A stretch of 64,000 nucleotides of DNA, taken from assembly GCA_004193205.1 (NCBI GenBank), contig RZUM01000009.1, positions 1-64,000 on the forward strand. Direction: 5' to 3'. A program made the position numbers and the translations under genes. Of the stretch, positions 33,907-42,798 are shown piece by piece. Source of the DNA: Gordonia sediminis. Its GTDB lineage: Bacteria > Actinomycetota > Actinomycetes > Mycobacteriales > Mycobacteriaceae. Each line of letters begins with the position of its first letter. Within the stretch, counting starts at the first letter, position 1. The notes under the pieces were generated by a model. That model had not been told where the DNA came from, made no database searches, and saw only the letters and a list, made by a program, of their open reading frames with translations.

Positions 33907-35922
33907 GTGGCACCGATCAATCAGGGACGCGCCGGCGGCGTCACGGGCGTCCGCACCCCCCACGGTGAACCAACCGTCCGCCTGACCGTCTCGCAGGCGA
34001 CGGTGAAGTTCCTCGCCAACCAGTACGTCGAGCGCGACGGCGAGCGGAGCAAGTTCTTCGCCGGCTGCTTCGGCATCTTCGGTCACGGCAACGTCGCCGG
34101 CCTCGGACAGGCGCTGCTGCAGAACGAGATCGACGATGTCGAGGCCGGTCGTGAGCTGTCACTGAAATACGTGCTCGGTCGCAACGAGCAGGCGATGGTG
34201 CACTCGGCCGTCGGCTACGCACGGATGAAGGACCGGATGGAGGCGTGGGCCGTCACCGCGTCGGTCGGTCCGGGCTCCACCAACATGCTGACCGGCGCCG
34301 CGCTGGCGACGATCAACCGCCTGCCGGTGCTGCTGCTGCCCGCCGACACCTTCGCCACCCGGACCACCTCGCCGGTGCTGCAGGAGCTCGAACTGCCCTC
34401 GTCGGGTGACGTCACCGTCAACGACGCGTTCAAGCCGGTGTCGCGCTACTTCGACCGTGTGTGGCGGCCCGAGCAGCTGCCCGGCGCGCTGCTCGGTGCG
34501 ATGCGCGTGCTGACCGACCCTGCCGAGACCGGCGCGGCGACCGTCGCCATCCCGCAAGACGTGCAGGCCGAGGCCTTCGACTGGCCCGAATCGCTGTTCG
34601 CCGAGCGCACCTGGCATGTGGCACGTCCGTTGCCCGAGCGCCACGTGATCGCCGAGGCCGCCGAGATCATCGCGTCGGCGAAGCGTCCGCTGATCGTCGC
34701 CGGCGGCGGCGTGATCTACAGCGGCGCCACCGAGGCGCTGGCGAAGTTGTGCTCCCGCACCGGCATCCCGGTCGGCCAGAGTCAGGCCGGCAAGGGCTCG
34801 CTCCCCTACGATCACCCGCAGTCGGTCGGTGCGATCGGCTCCACCGGCACCACTGCCGCCAACGCGCTGGCCGCCGAGGCGGACGTGGTGATCGGTATCG
34901 GTACCCGCTACAGCGATTTCACCACCGCATCCCGGACCGCTTTCACCGGCGAGGGCGTGCGTTTCGTGAACATCAATGTGGCATCCCTGGATTCGGTGAA
35001 GCACAGCGGCTACAGCGTGGTCGCCGACGCCCGCGAATCCATCGAGGCCCTCGACGAACTCCTCGCCGGATACGCGGTCGACCCTGCCTACCGCGAGCAG
35101 GTCGGCACACTCGCCGCCGAGTGGGACGCCATCGTCGAGCAGGCCTACTCCCCGACCTCGGTCGGCACCAACATCGCCACCGGCGATGAGGCGCTGACCC
35201 AGGGTGCGGTCATCGGGCTGGTCAACGAGACCTCCGATCCACGCGATGTCGTCGTCTGCGCTGCCGGATCGATGCCCGGTGACCTGCACAAGCTCTGGCG
35301 CACCCGCGATTCCAAGGGCTACCACGTCGAGTACGGCTACTCCTGCATGGGCTACGAGGTCGCCGGCGGCCTCGGTGTGAAGATGGCGTGCCCGGACCGG
35401 GACGTCTTCGTGATGGTCGGCGACGGGTCATACCTGATGATGGCCACCGAGCTCGTCACTGCGGTGCAGGAGAACCTCAAGGTCATCGTGGTGCTCGTGC
35501 AGAACCACGGGTTCGCCTCGATCGGTTCGCTGTCGGAGTCGCTGGGCTCGCAGCGCTTCGGCACCAACTACCGCTACCGCGGCGACAACGGGCGCCTCGA
35601 GGGCGCGACCCTACCGGTCGACCTCGCCGCCAACGCGGCTTCGCTGGGTGCCGACGTGATCCGAGCGACCACCGCGGCCGAGTTCGCCGACGCGATCAAG
35701 GCCGCCAAGGCCGCCGAGCGCACCACGGTGATCCACGTGGAGACCGACCCGCTCATCGGCGCACCTGACAGCGAATCCTGGTGGGATGTGCCGGTTTCGG
35801 AGATCTCCACCCTGGAGTCCACACAACAGGCCTACGACGTCTACGCCAAGTGGAAGGCCGTCCAACGCCCGTATCTCAACCCCACCAACCCGTCCACCTC
35901 GACCAATGGAGAGAACCAATGA
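33907..35922 (+). CDS. iolD: 3D-(3,5/4)-trihydroxycyclohexane-1,2-dione acylhydrolase
   Basis: 671 residues from a GTG at 33907; an upstream in-frame ATG lies in repeat DNA and is rejected. ThDP-dependent enzyme: the activating Glu is in VLGRNEQAMVHSAVGYA (near residue 83), the central domain holds RPLIVAGGGVIYSGA, and the ThDP/Mg motif is GDGSYLMMATELVTAVQEN. The family hallmark FFAGCFGIFGHGNVAGLGQAL is at about 35-57. It hydrolytically opens the cyclohexane trione ring to 5-deoxyglucuronate. Stop overlaps the iolG start (ATGA). Confidence 0.96.
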   Translation: MAPINQGRAGGVTGVRTPHGEPTVRLTVSQATVKFLANQYVERDGERSKFFAGCFGIFGHGNVAGLGQALLQNEIDDVEAGRELSLKYVLGRNEQAMVHSAVGYARMKDRMEAWAVTASVGPGSTNMLTGAALATINRLPVLLLPADTFATRTTSPVLQELELPSSGDVTVNDAFKPVSRYFDRVWRPEQLPGALLGAMRVLTDPAETGAATVAIPQDVQAEAFDWPESLFAERTWHVARPLPERHVIAEAAEIIASAKRPLIVAGGGVIYSGATEALAKLCSRTGIPVGQSQAGKGSLPYDHPQSVGAIGSTGTTAANALAAEADVVIGIGTRYSDFTTASRTAFTGEGVRFVNINVASLDSVKHSGYSVVADARESIEALDELLAGYAVDPAYREQVGTLAAEWDAIVEQAYSPTSVGTNIATGDEALTQGAVIGLVNETSDPRDVVVCAAGSMPGDLHKLWRTRDSKGYHVEYGYSCMGYEVAGGLGVKMACPDRDVFVMVGDGSYLMMATELVTAVQENLKVIVVLVQNHGFASIGSLSESLGSQRFGTNYRYRGDNGRLEGATLPVDLAANAASLGADVIRATTAAEFADAIKAAKAAERTTVIHVETDPLIGAPDSESWWDVPVSEISTLESTQQAYDVYAKWKAVQRPYLNPTNPSTSTNGENQ

Positions 35923-36977
35923 CCGACCTGCGCATCGCCGTTCTCGGCGTCGGCATGATGGGTGCCGACCACGTCGCCCGCATCACCGAGCGCACCAAGG
36001 GCGCCACCGTCACCGTCCTCAACGACTACTTCCCGGAAAAGGCCGAGGAACTCGCGGCCACCATCCCGGGTTGTCGGGTCATCAACGATCCACTCGACGC
36101 GATCGCCGACCCCGAGGTGGACGCGGTCATCCTGGCCACCCCCGGTCCGACACACGAGAAGCAGCTGCTGGCGTGTCTGGAGGCCGGCAAACCGGTCATG
36201 TGCGAGAAGCCGTTGACCACCGACGTGTCCACCTCGCTCGAGGTCGTCAAGCGTGAGGCCGAGTTGGGCCGCAAGCTCATCCAGGTCGGATTCATGCGTC
36301 GCTTCGACCACGAGTACGAGCAGCTCAAGGCTCTCATCGACGGCGGCGCTTTCGGTCAGCCGCTGCTGGCGCACTGTGTGCATCGCAACCCGGCGGTGCC
36401 GCCGAACTTCGACAGCGCGATGATCGTCAAGGACTCGTTGGTCCACGAGGTCGACGTCACCCGGTTCCTGTTCGACGAGGAGATCACTTCGGTGCAGATC
36501 ATCGCGCCGGGTTCGAATCCGAATGCGCCCGAAGGCCTCAAGGATCCGCAGATCGCGATCTTCACCACCGAGTCCGGCCGGCATGTGGACGTCGAATGCT
36601 TCGTCACCACCGGTGTCGCCTACGAGGTGCGCACCGAGTTCGTCGGCGAGCTCGGCTCGGCGTTCATCGGTCTCGACCAGGGCCTGGTGCGCAAGCAGCG
36701 CAACCCGGTTCAGTCCGCTTCCGGGGACGGCCGCAAGATCGCGGGTATCCAGTCCGGCGACATCACGCCGTCGTTCGTCGAGCGCTTCGGCGCCGCCTAC
36801 GACACCGAGATCCAGCGCTGGGTCAACGCGGTTCGCCGCGGCGACAACGTCGACGGCCCGGGTGCGTGGGACGGCTACGCGGCGGCCGCCGTGTGCGCCG
36901 CCGGCGTCAAGGCCCTCGAGACGGGTGAGCCGCAGACCGTCGAGATGGTCTCGCGCGCTTCGATTCCGGGAGCCTGA
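35919..36977 (+). CDS. iolG: myo-Inositol 2-dehydrogenase
   Basis: 352 residues; ATG overlaps the iolD stop, with GGAGAG 6 bases before. Rossmann GVGMMGADHVARI, MCEKPLTTDV (EKP), VGFMRRFDHEYEQLK and, in the substrate domain, MIVKDSLVHEVDVTRFL with the Asp/His pair of the IolG active site. First step of inositol catabolism, oxidising myo-inositol to 2-keto-myo-inositol with NAD+. Of the six Gfo/Idh/MocA proteins here, this one has both the closest IolG pattern and the operon position, so the gene symbol is assigned to it. Confidence 0.92.
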   Translation: MTDLRIAVLGVGMMGADHVARITERTKGATVTVLNDYFPEKAEELAATIPGCRVINDPLDAIADPEVDAVILATPGPTHEKQLLACLEAGKPVMCEKPLTTDVSTSLEVVKREAELGRKLIQVGFMRRFDHEYEQLKALIDGGAFGQPLLAHCVHRNPAVPPNFDSAMIVKDSLVHEVDVTRFLFDEEITSVQIIAPGSNPNAPEGLKDPQIAIFTTESGRHVDVECFVTTGVAYEVRTEFVGELGSAFIGLDQGLVRKQRNPVQSASGDGRKIAGIQSGDITPSFVERFGAAYDTEIQRWVNAVRRGDNVDGPGAWDGYAAAAVCAAGVKALETGEPQTVEMVSRASIPGA

Positions 36978-37018
36978 GTCCCTACCTCCGAACTGAATAT
37001 CCGCTGCCCCAAGCCAAT

Positions 37019-37358
37019 CCACCCGCTGGTCGAGTAGTTCCGAGCCGCTAGGCGAGGAACGTATCGAGACCACTCACGCACGTGGTCTCGCCACTCACTA
37101 CGTTCGCGACTACTCGACCAGCAGACACCCCCACCCGCCCCAATCGCTGATCGAGTAGCCACCTACGCACGTGGTCGCGGTACACCACGCACTACGTTCG
37201 CGACTACTCGACCAGCAGACACCCCCACCCGCCCATCCCGCTGATCGAGTAGCCACCGAGCGCCCAGGCGCGAGGCGGCGTATCGAGATCACCCCCACTC
37301 GAGTGGTCTCGATACGCACGCTCATACCTCGCGCGCTACTCGACCAGCGGAGCTAGAC
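37019..37358. repeat. Three consecutive palindromic repeats between iolG and mmsA
   Basis: This occupies the 404-base gap. Three fold-back units each start GCTGRTCGAGTAG and end CTACTCGACCAGC: 37025-37122, 37146-37216 and 37240-37349. The spacers between them repeat CAGACACCCCCACCCGCCC. The interior also carries TATCGAGACC or its complement. No gene is visible. A promoter for mmsA could lie at the 3' edge, where AGGAGAACCCAAC is the ribosome-binding site. Confidence 0.85.
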
Positions 37359-37381
37359 CTCGTCATACAGGAGAACCCAAC

Positions 37382-38902
37382 ATGTCCACCACCATCAGCC
37401 ACTGGGTCAACAACAAGGCCTACCCCGGCACCAGCAGCGCGACGGCGCCGGTGACCAACCCGGCGACCGGCGAGGTCACCAAGGAGGTGTCGCTGGCCAA
37501 CATCGAGGACGCCCGCGCGGTCATCGACGCCGCCGCCGCGGCGTTCCCCGTCTGGCGCGACACCAGCCTGGCCAAGCGCACCGCGATCCTGTTCAAGTTC
37601 CGCGAGCTGCTCAACGAGCGCAAGGGCGAACTCGCCGAGATCATCACCTCCGAACACGGCAAGGTCGTCTCCGATGCCCTCGGCGAGGTCTCCCGCGGCC
37701 AGGAGGTCGTCGAGTTCGCCTGCGGCATCCCGCATCTGCTCAAGGGCGGCTACACCGAGAACGCCTCCACCAAGGTCGACGTGCACTCGGTGTACCAGCC
37801 GCTCGGCCCGGTCGGCATCATCTCGCCGTTCAACTTCCCGGCCATGGTGCCGATGTGGTTCTTCCCCATCGCGATTGCCGCCGGCAACACCGTGGTGCTC
37901 AAGCCGTCGGAGAAGGACCCCACCGCCTCGCTGTGGATGGCCGAACTGTGGAAGGAAGCGGGCCTGCCCGACGGCGTGTTCAACGTCCTCCAGGGCGACA
38001 AGCTCGCCGTCGACGAACTGCTGACCAACCCGGCCATCAAGGCCATCAGCTTCGTCGGCTCCACCCCGATCGCCCAGTACGTGTACTCCACCGGCACCGC
38101 CGCCGGCAAGCGTGTGCAGGCCCTCGGCGGGGCGAAGAACCACGCCATCGTGCTGCCCGACGCCGACCTCGACCTGGCCGCCGACGCCATGGTCAACGCC
38201 GGCTTCGGTTCGGCCGGTGAGCGCTGCATGGCCATCTCCGTCGCGGTCGCCGTCGGTGACGTCGCCGACGACCTGGTCGCCAAGATCGCCGACCGCGCCC
38301 GCACCATCAAGACCGGCGACGGCACCAAGAACTGCGACATGGGACCGCTGGTCACCAAGGTCCACCGCGACAAAGTCGCGTCCTACGTCGATGCCGGCGA
38401 GAAGGACGGCGCCACTGTGGTTCTCGACGGACGCACCGTGGAGGTTGATGGTGGCGGGGCGAGCGAAGCGACGGGAGATTTGTCAGGCGGCTTCTGGCTG
38501 GGGCCGACGCTGTTCGACAACGTCACCCCGGACATGAGCATCTACACCGACGAGATCTTCGGACCCGTCCTGAGCGTGGTGCGCGCCGAGTCGTACGACG
38601 AGGCGCTCGAACTCATCAACTCCAACCCGTACGGCAACGGCACCGCCATCTTCACCAACGACGGTGGCGCGGCCCGACGGTTCCAGAACGAGGTCGAGGT
38701 CGGCATGGTCGGCATCAACGTCCCGATCCCGGTCCCGATGGCCTACTTCAGCTTCGGCGGCTGGAAGGCCTCGCTGTTCGGCGACACCCACGCCCACGGC
38801 ACCGAGGGAGTCCACTTCTTCACCCGCACCAAGGCCATCACCACCCGCTGGCTCGACCCCAGCCACGGCGGCCTGAACCTGGGCTTCCCGCAAAACGCCT
38901 GA
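37382..38902 (+). CDS. mmsA: CoA-acylating methylmalonate-semialdehyde dehydrogenase
   Basis: 506 residues (iolA is the synonym in inositol pathways). Catalytic Cys282 in GFGSAGERCMA, oxyanion Asn151 in SPFNFPAM, cofactor loop FVGSTPIAQYVY. The position that is the general-base Glu in other aldehyde dehydrogenases is Asn253 in LGGAKNHAIV, which is the known hallmark of the CoA-acylating MMSDH group. It converts malonate semialdehyde from DKGP cleavage to acetyl-CoA and CO2. An insertion-like stretch VDGGGASEATGDLSGGF (about 358-374) is longer than usual. AGGAGA precedes the ATG. Confidence 0.94.
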   Translation: MSTTISHWVNNKAYPGTSSATAPVTNPATGEVTKEVSLANIEDARAVIDAAAAAFPVWRDTSLAKRTAILFKFRELLNERKGELAEIITSEHGKVVSDALGEVSRGQEVVEFACGIPHLLKGGYTENASTKVDVHSVYQPLGPVGIISPFNFPAMVPMWFFPIAIAAGNTVVLKPSEKDPTASLWMAELWKEAGLPDGVFNVLQGDKLAVDELLTNPAIKAISFVGSTPIAQYVYSTGTAAGKRVQALGGAKNHAIVLPDADLDLAADAMVNAGFGSAGERCMAISVAVAVGDVADDLVAKIADRARTIKTGDGTKNCDMGPLVTKVHRDKVASYVDAGEKDGATVVLDGRTVEVDGGGASEATGDLSGGFWLGPTLFDNVTPDMSIYTDEIFGPVLSVVRAESYDEALELINSNPYGNGTAIFTNDGGAARRFQNEVEVGMVGINVPIPVPMAYFSFGGWKASLFGDTHAHGTEGVHFFTRTKAITTRWLDPSHGGLNLGFPQNA

Positions 38903-38908
38903 CCTTAC

Positions 38909-38964
38909 ACACTGAACTCCCACTTACACACGCGATCTCTTGTGTAAGTGGGAGTTCTGCGTGT
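38909..38964. repeat. Palindrome upstream of the AbiEi/DUF559-like gene
   Basis: Core arms AACTCCCACTTACACA (38915-38930) and its exact complement (38941-38956), extended by ACAC/GTGT at the ends, with a 10-base loop containing CGATCT. It begins 7 bases after the mmsA stop, so it can act as terminator, but its near twin follows the next gene (39935-39992). Confidence 0.85.
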
Positions 38965-39011
38965 ACCGGCACACGGTGGAACCGGATCGATCGTCGGCGC
39001 GTCCAATATCC

Positions 39012-39935
39012 ATGCACGCGTACCCCACCGATCCGCACGGAATCATCTTCCGCCACGCAGCACTCGAACACGGTCACACCGACAACCAGTTGGCCCGCAG
39101 CGTTGCCGGCGGGCAGATCAGCAGGATCTGGCCGGGCGCGTACCTCCCGTCTCCTGAGGAACCGCTCAAACCGACCGAACTGCACCGACTCACGGCGATC
39201 GCAGCGGGCATAGTGAGTGACGGATCGTCGGCACTCAGTCACGAATCCGCCGCGCTCATGCACGGCATGTCGCTGCTGCATCCCCGTCTCGACCACGTGC
39301 ACTTCGCGACCGGCCTGCGCACCGGAGGCCGCATCGACAACCGACGCCACATCCACTCGGGTGCATTGGAATCCGACGACGTCGTCGAGGTCGACGGCAT
39401 CCAGGTCACCTCGCTCGCGCGGACCGCAGCCGACCTTGCCCGCAGCCAGAGTTTCGCCGTGGCGCTCGCCGCGATCGACTCCGCGCTCCGGCTTGGTGCC
39501 GACCGCGAGATGATCAGCGATGCGCTCGCGGGGCATCGGCGCGGTGTCACGCATGCCCGACTCGCCCTCACCCACGCAGACCCCGGCGCCGAGAACGCGG
39601 GCGAATCCTGGGGCAGAGCGCAGATCATCGCAGCAGGTCTTCCGATCCCGCGGTTGCAGCACAAGTTCTACAACCACGACGGCGAGTTCGTGGCACGTTG
39701 CGACTATGACTGGCTCGGCAAGCTGGCGGGCGAGTTCGACGGCATGGCGAAGTATCAGCGTCACTTGAAGCCCGGCGAGACCCCTTTCGATGCGATGCGA
39801 CGCGAGAAGAAGCGTGAGGACGCACTCCGCCGCCTCGGCGTTATGGTGATCCGCTGGATCTGGGACGACCTCCGCAAGAACAAGGTGGTCCCGATGGTCC
39901 GAGAGTGGCTCGATCACTGCGGAATCGCCGCCTGA
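39012..39935 (+). CDS. AbiEi-like N-domain/Vsr-like (DUF559) C-domain protein
   Basis: 307 residues from ATG 39012; no clear ribosome-binding site. The N-terminal third (NQLARSVAGGQISRIWPGAYL) has the winged-helix pattern of AbiEi-type antitoxins, the middle contains VTSLARTAADLAR, and the C-terminal part (about 194-290) looks like a Vsr/PD-(D/E)xK nuclease fold: GESWGRAQIIAAGLPIP, then CDYDWLGKLAGEFDGMAKY with candidate Asp231/Asp233, Glu241 and Lys247, then RRLGVMVIRWIWDDL. Such proteins are common in mycolata, usually as orphans, with no proven role. No toxin partner gene is next to it. Flanked on both sides by related palindromes. Confidence 0.8.
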   Translation: MHAYPTDPHGIIFRHAALEHGHTDNQLARSVAGGQISRIWPGAYLPSPEEPLKPTELHRLTAIAAGIVSDGSSALSHESAALMHGMSLLHPRLDHVHFATGLRTGGRIDNRRHIHSGALESDDVVEVDGIQVTSLARTAADLARSQSFAVALAAIDSALRLGADREMISDALAGHRRGVTHARLALTHADPGAENAGESWGRAQIIAAGLPIPRLQHKFYNHDGEFVARCDYDWLGKLAGEFDGMAKYQRHLKPGETPFDAMRREKKREDALRRLGVMVIRWIWDDLRKNKVVPMVREWLDHCGIAA

Positions 39936-39992
39936 CACACGGGACTCCCACCTACACACACGATCTTGTGTGTAGGTGGGAGTCCCGTGTGT
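39935..39992. repeat. Perfect 26-bp-arm palindrome downstream of the AbiEi/DUF559-like gene
   Basis: Arms 39935-39960 and 39967-39992 are fully complementary over 26 bases with loop CGATCT; the first base is the last base of the stop codon. The arm sequence (ACTCCCACCTACACACA core) is a variant of the palindrome at 38909-38964. It probably terminates transcription from both sides, since the next gene converges on it. Confidence 0.88.
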
Positions 39993-40002
39993 TGAGGGCT
40001 GG

Positions 40003-41019
40003 TCAGAGTCGGATCGTGGAGCTGGTCTCGTGGCTGAGCCGTGCGGCGTCCAGCACCTCGAGGACCGCGATACCCTCGCGCGCCGGAACCGGCTGCGGCG
40101 CACCGTGGTCCACGGCGGCGGCGAACTGCCGATAGAACTCGTCGTAGCGTCCCTGCGCCGACGGGACGGACCGCGTCCCTTTGTCGGTATGCAGCACGCC
40201 GAGGCGATCCGGCCGCTCATAGCCCCATGATTCGGGCTCCTCGCCGGGCCGACGACCCGCCTTGATCAGGTCGGTCTGCACGTCCGTGCCGTCGCTGACG
40301 TAGGCACCCTCCGACCCGTAGATCCGCCACTGTCGCGCCGCCACGTGGTTGATCTTGCTGGCGCTCACCGTCGAGAACACCCCGTTTCGATGGGTCATCG
40401 ACACCGCGAACCCGCAGTCCGTCCGCCCCGTGGGCTGCTCCACCACATCCAGATGACCCGTGACCGTGGCGACCGGCCCGAACAACGTGAGCATCTGGTC
40501 GACGAGGTGGGCACCGAGATCGCGGAGCAGCCCACCGGTCGGTCCCACCTCGAGCGAACCCGGCTCATCGAGGTCGAAGCGCGATTCGCACCGCCACACG
40601 TCACCGAGCTCGGGCGGCACGCCCCGGACGGTGACCAGATCGGTGTCCCAGCGACGGTTGTGGAAGACACTCAGTAGCACGCCGGTGCCCTCCGCGGCGT
40701 CGGCCAACTCGCGCCCACCCGCGGCATCGGGTGCGAAAGGCTTGTCGGCGACGACGTGCACGCCCCGCTTCACCGCCTCGAGCACCAACTCGCGACGCGT
40801 CTGCGGCGGCGTCGTGATCGTCACCGCGTCGACCCCGGCGTCCAGCAGGGCGCCCAGCGAATCGACGACCGCGACACCGGGCAGGTCCTCGGCAACCTCT
40901 CGACGACGCTCCGCATTTCGGGTCACCACACCGACGAGTTCGATCTCGGGCACCGCGTTGATGTACGGCGCGTGGAAGAGCCGACCACCCGCTCCGTATC
41001 CAACCAGTCCCAGTCTCAT
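40003..41019 (-). CDS. Gfo/Idh/MocA oxidoreductase
   Basis: 338 residues; ATG 41019 chosen over one at 41046 because AGGAGA lies 6-7 bases upstream of it. Rossmann VGYGAGGRLFHAPYI, VADKPFAPD (DKP instead of EKP), HNRRWDTDLVTVR, and GGLLRDLGAHLVDQML. The GYGaGGrvFHaPyI and fHNRRWDsDf patterns define a subgroup near YdgJ/IolX- and IolW-like scyllo-inositol dehydrogenases, so scyllo-inositol is a reasonable substrate guess. Divergent from iolT, with IolR-like sites between them. Confidence 0.9.
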   Translation of the reverse strand: MRLGLVGYGAGGRLFHAPYINAVPEIELVGVVTRNAERRREVAEDLPGVAVVDSLGALLDAGVDAVTITTPPQTRRELVLEAVKRGVHVVADKPFAPDAAGGRELADAAEGTGVLLSVFHNRRWDTDLVTVRGVPPELGDVWRCESRFDLDEPGSLEVGPTGGLLRDLGAHLVDQMLTLFGPVATVTGHLDVVEQPTGRTDCGFAVSMTHRNGVFSTVSASKINHVAARQWRIYGSEGAYVSDGTDVQTDLIKAGRRPGEEPESWGYERPDRLGVLHTDKGTRSVPSAQGRYDEFYRQFAAAVDHGAPQPVPAREGIAVLEVLDAARLSHETSSTIRL

Positions 41020-41035
41020 CAACTTCTCCTTCGTT

Positions 41036-41135
41036 TGTACTGACATGAAATTGACAAATGTGCTGCTTACGCGCGTTACTTCGCCTCAATAGGCCATCAA
41101 ACGTGATCTGGACGACTTGACAGATTGTTAGGACA
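41036..41135. promoter_or_regulatory. IolR-like sites in the iolT divergent promoter region
   Basis: TGTACTGACA (41036-41045, 9/10) is 17 bases upstream of the oxidoreductase start. TGTTAGGACA (41126-41135, 10/10 in reverse complement) is 78-87 bases upstream of iolT. The 193-bp region is clearly more AT-rich than its surroundings. Confidence 0.6.
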
Positions 41136-41212
41136 TTATGACACTATTGAATAACTCCACGCGTGACCACAGTCACGTCGACAGTTTGATGTAAGCCAAC
41201 GAAGGAGCGCCG

Positions 41213-42679
41213 ATGTCCACAGCCGAGCATGCAGAGCTCGCGAGAGAACGAGCAGCACTACCCCCGCTGGGACACGGTCCTTTCCGTCGTCGTCTCCACT
41301 CGGTTGCGCTCATCGCCACTCTGGGCGGCTTGCTTTTCGGCTACGACACCGGCGTGATCAACGGCGCGCTGGAGCCGATGAAGGAAGATCTCGGTCTCAC
41401 CGCCTTCACCGAGGGTGTGGTCACGAGTTCACTCCTCTTCGCGGCCGCGATCGGCGCCATGCTCGGCGGTCGCCTTTCCGACGCGTGGGGACGTCGCAAG
41501 TCCATCGTCCTGCTCGCGATCCTGTTCCTCATCGGTGCACTCACGTGCGTGTTCGCACCCGGCTTCGGCGTGATGGTGTTGGGCCGCGTCGTCCTCGGCC
41601 TGGCGGTCGGCGGTGCATCGACGGTCGTGCCGGTCTATCTGGCCGAGCTCGCCCCCTATGAGATCCGCGGCTCGCTGGCCGGGCGCAACGAGGTCATGAT
41701 CGTCGTCGGCCAGCTCGCGGCCTTCATCATGAACGCGATCATCGGCAACGTCTGGGGTGAGCACGACGGTGTCTGGCGGATCATGCTCGCCATCGCCGCG
41801 CTCCCAGCGCTGACCCTGATGCTCGGCATGCTGCGCGTGCCGGAGTCGCCGCGTTGGCTGATCTCGCGAGGCCGCAACGACGAAGCGCTCGAGGTGCTCT
41901 CCACCATCCGCACCCCCGAGCGCGCCCAGGCCGAGTTCGACATGGTCGTCGAGATCGCCGAGATCGAGAAGAACCGCGTGCACGGCAGCTGGTCGGCCAT
42001 CCGCGACAGCAAGTGGGTCCGGCGCATCATCCTCGTCGGCATCGGACTCGGTGTGGCACAGCAGCTCACCGGCATCAACTCGATCATGTACTACGGGCAG
42101 TCGGTGCTGAAGGAGGCCGGCTTCGAGTCCAAGGCGGCTCTCATCGCCAACGTCGCGCCGGGCGTGATCGCGGTGATCGGCTCCATCATCGCGCTCTGGC
42201 TCGCCCAGCACATGAATCGCCGGACCACGCTGTTGATCGGCTACAGCCTGACCACTGTGTGCCACTTCCTGATCGGTATCGCCTCGATCCTGCTGCCGGT
42301 CGGCAATCCGCTGCGCCCCTACGTCATCCTCGCGCTCGTCGTGTTGTTCGTCGGCTCGATGCAGACCTTCCTGAATGTCGCCACCTGGGTGCTGCTCTCG
42401 GAGATCTTCCCGCTGCAGATCCGTGGCCTCGCCATCGGCATCTCGGTGTTCTGCCTCTGGATCGCCAACGCCTTCCTCGGCCTGTTCTTCCCCACCCTCG
42501 TCGAGGCGATCGGCATCACCGGCACCTTCTTCATGTTCGGTGTGGTCGGCATCTTCGCGCTGATCTTCGTCTACACGCAAGCCCCGGAGACCCGCGGCCG
42601 CACCCTCGAGGAGGTCGAGGAGGATGTGACGACCGGCGCGATCTACACCCATCACCTGCGAGCGAAGGCCGACGCCTGA
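41213..42679 (+). CDS. iolT: myo-Inositol:H+ symporter, MFS sugar porter family
   Basis: 488 residues, 12 membrane segments. Sugar-porter signatures: GGLLFGYDTGVINGAL in helix 1, GGRLSDAWGRRKSIV after helix 2, VPVYLAELAPYEIRGSLAGRNEVMIVVGQ (PESPR follows as VPESPRWLISRGR), QQLTGINSIMYYGQSVL, and PETRGRTLEEVEED near the end. This pattern matches bacterial IolT/XylE-type symporters, and its place beside the iol cluster points to inositol. GAAGGAGCGCCG is the ribosome-binding site. A second uptake route next to the ABC importer. Confidence 0.9.
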   Translation: MSTAEHAELARERAALPPLGHGPFRRRLHSVALIATLGGLLFGYDTGVINGALEPMKEDLGLTAFTEGVVTSSLLFAAAIGAMLGGRLSDAWGRRKSIVLLAILFLIGALTCVFAPGFGVMVLGRVVLGLAVGGASTVVPVYLAELAPYEIRGSLAGRNEVMIVVGQLAAFIMNAIIGNVWGEHDGVWRIMLAIAALPALTLMLGMLRVPESPRWLISRGRNDEALEVLSTIRTPERAQAEFDMVVEIAEIEKNRVHGSWSAIRDSKWVRRIILVGIGLGVAQQLTGINSIMYYGQSVLKEAGFESKAALIANVAPGVIAVIGSIIALWLAQHMNRRTTLLIGYSLTTVCHFLIGIASILLPVGNPLRPYVILALVVLFVGSMQTFLNVATWVLLSEIFPLQIRGLAIGISVFCLWIANAFLGLFFPTLVEAIGITGTFFMFGVVGIFALIFVYTQAPETRGRTLEEVEEDVTTGAIYTHHLRAKADA

Positions 42680-42798
42680 TCGGTCGATTGGTCCCACACG
42701 ACACCCGGACAAGCGCCCCTCACAGCCAGGACATCGACGACACGTCGATGCGCCCGCTGTGGGGGCTCTTGTGTGGGGCGCCCTGGCGGGAGAGCCTG

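Noticed and set aside
42733-42749. ATCGACG-ACA-CGTCGAT hairpin between iolT and the LacI gene
   Set aside because: A 7-bp stem is weak for this GC content; it may be a terminator but cannot be told from chance.
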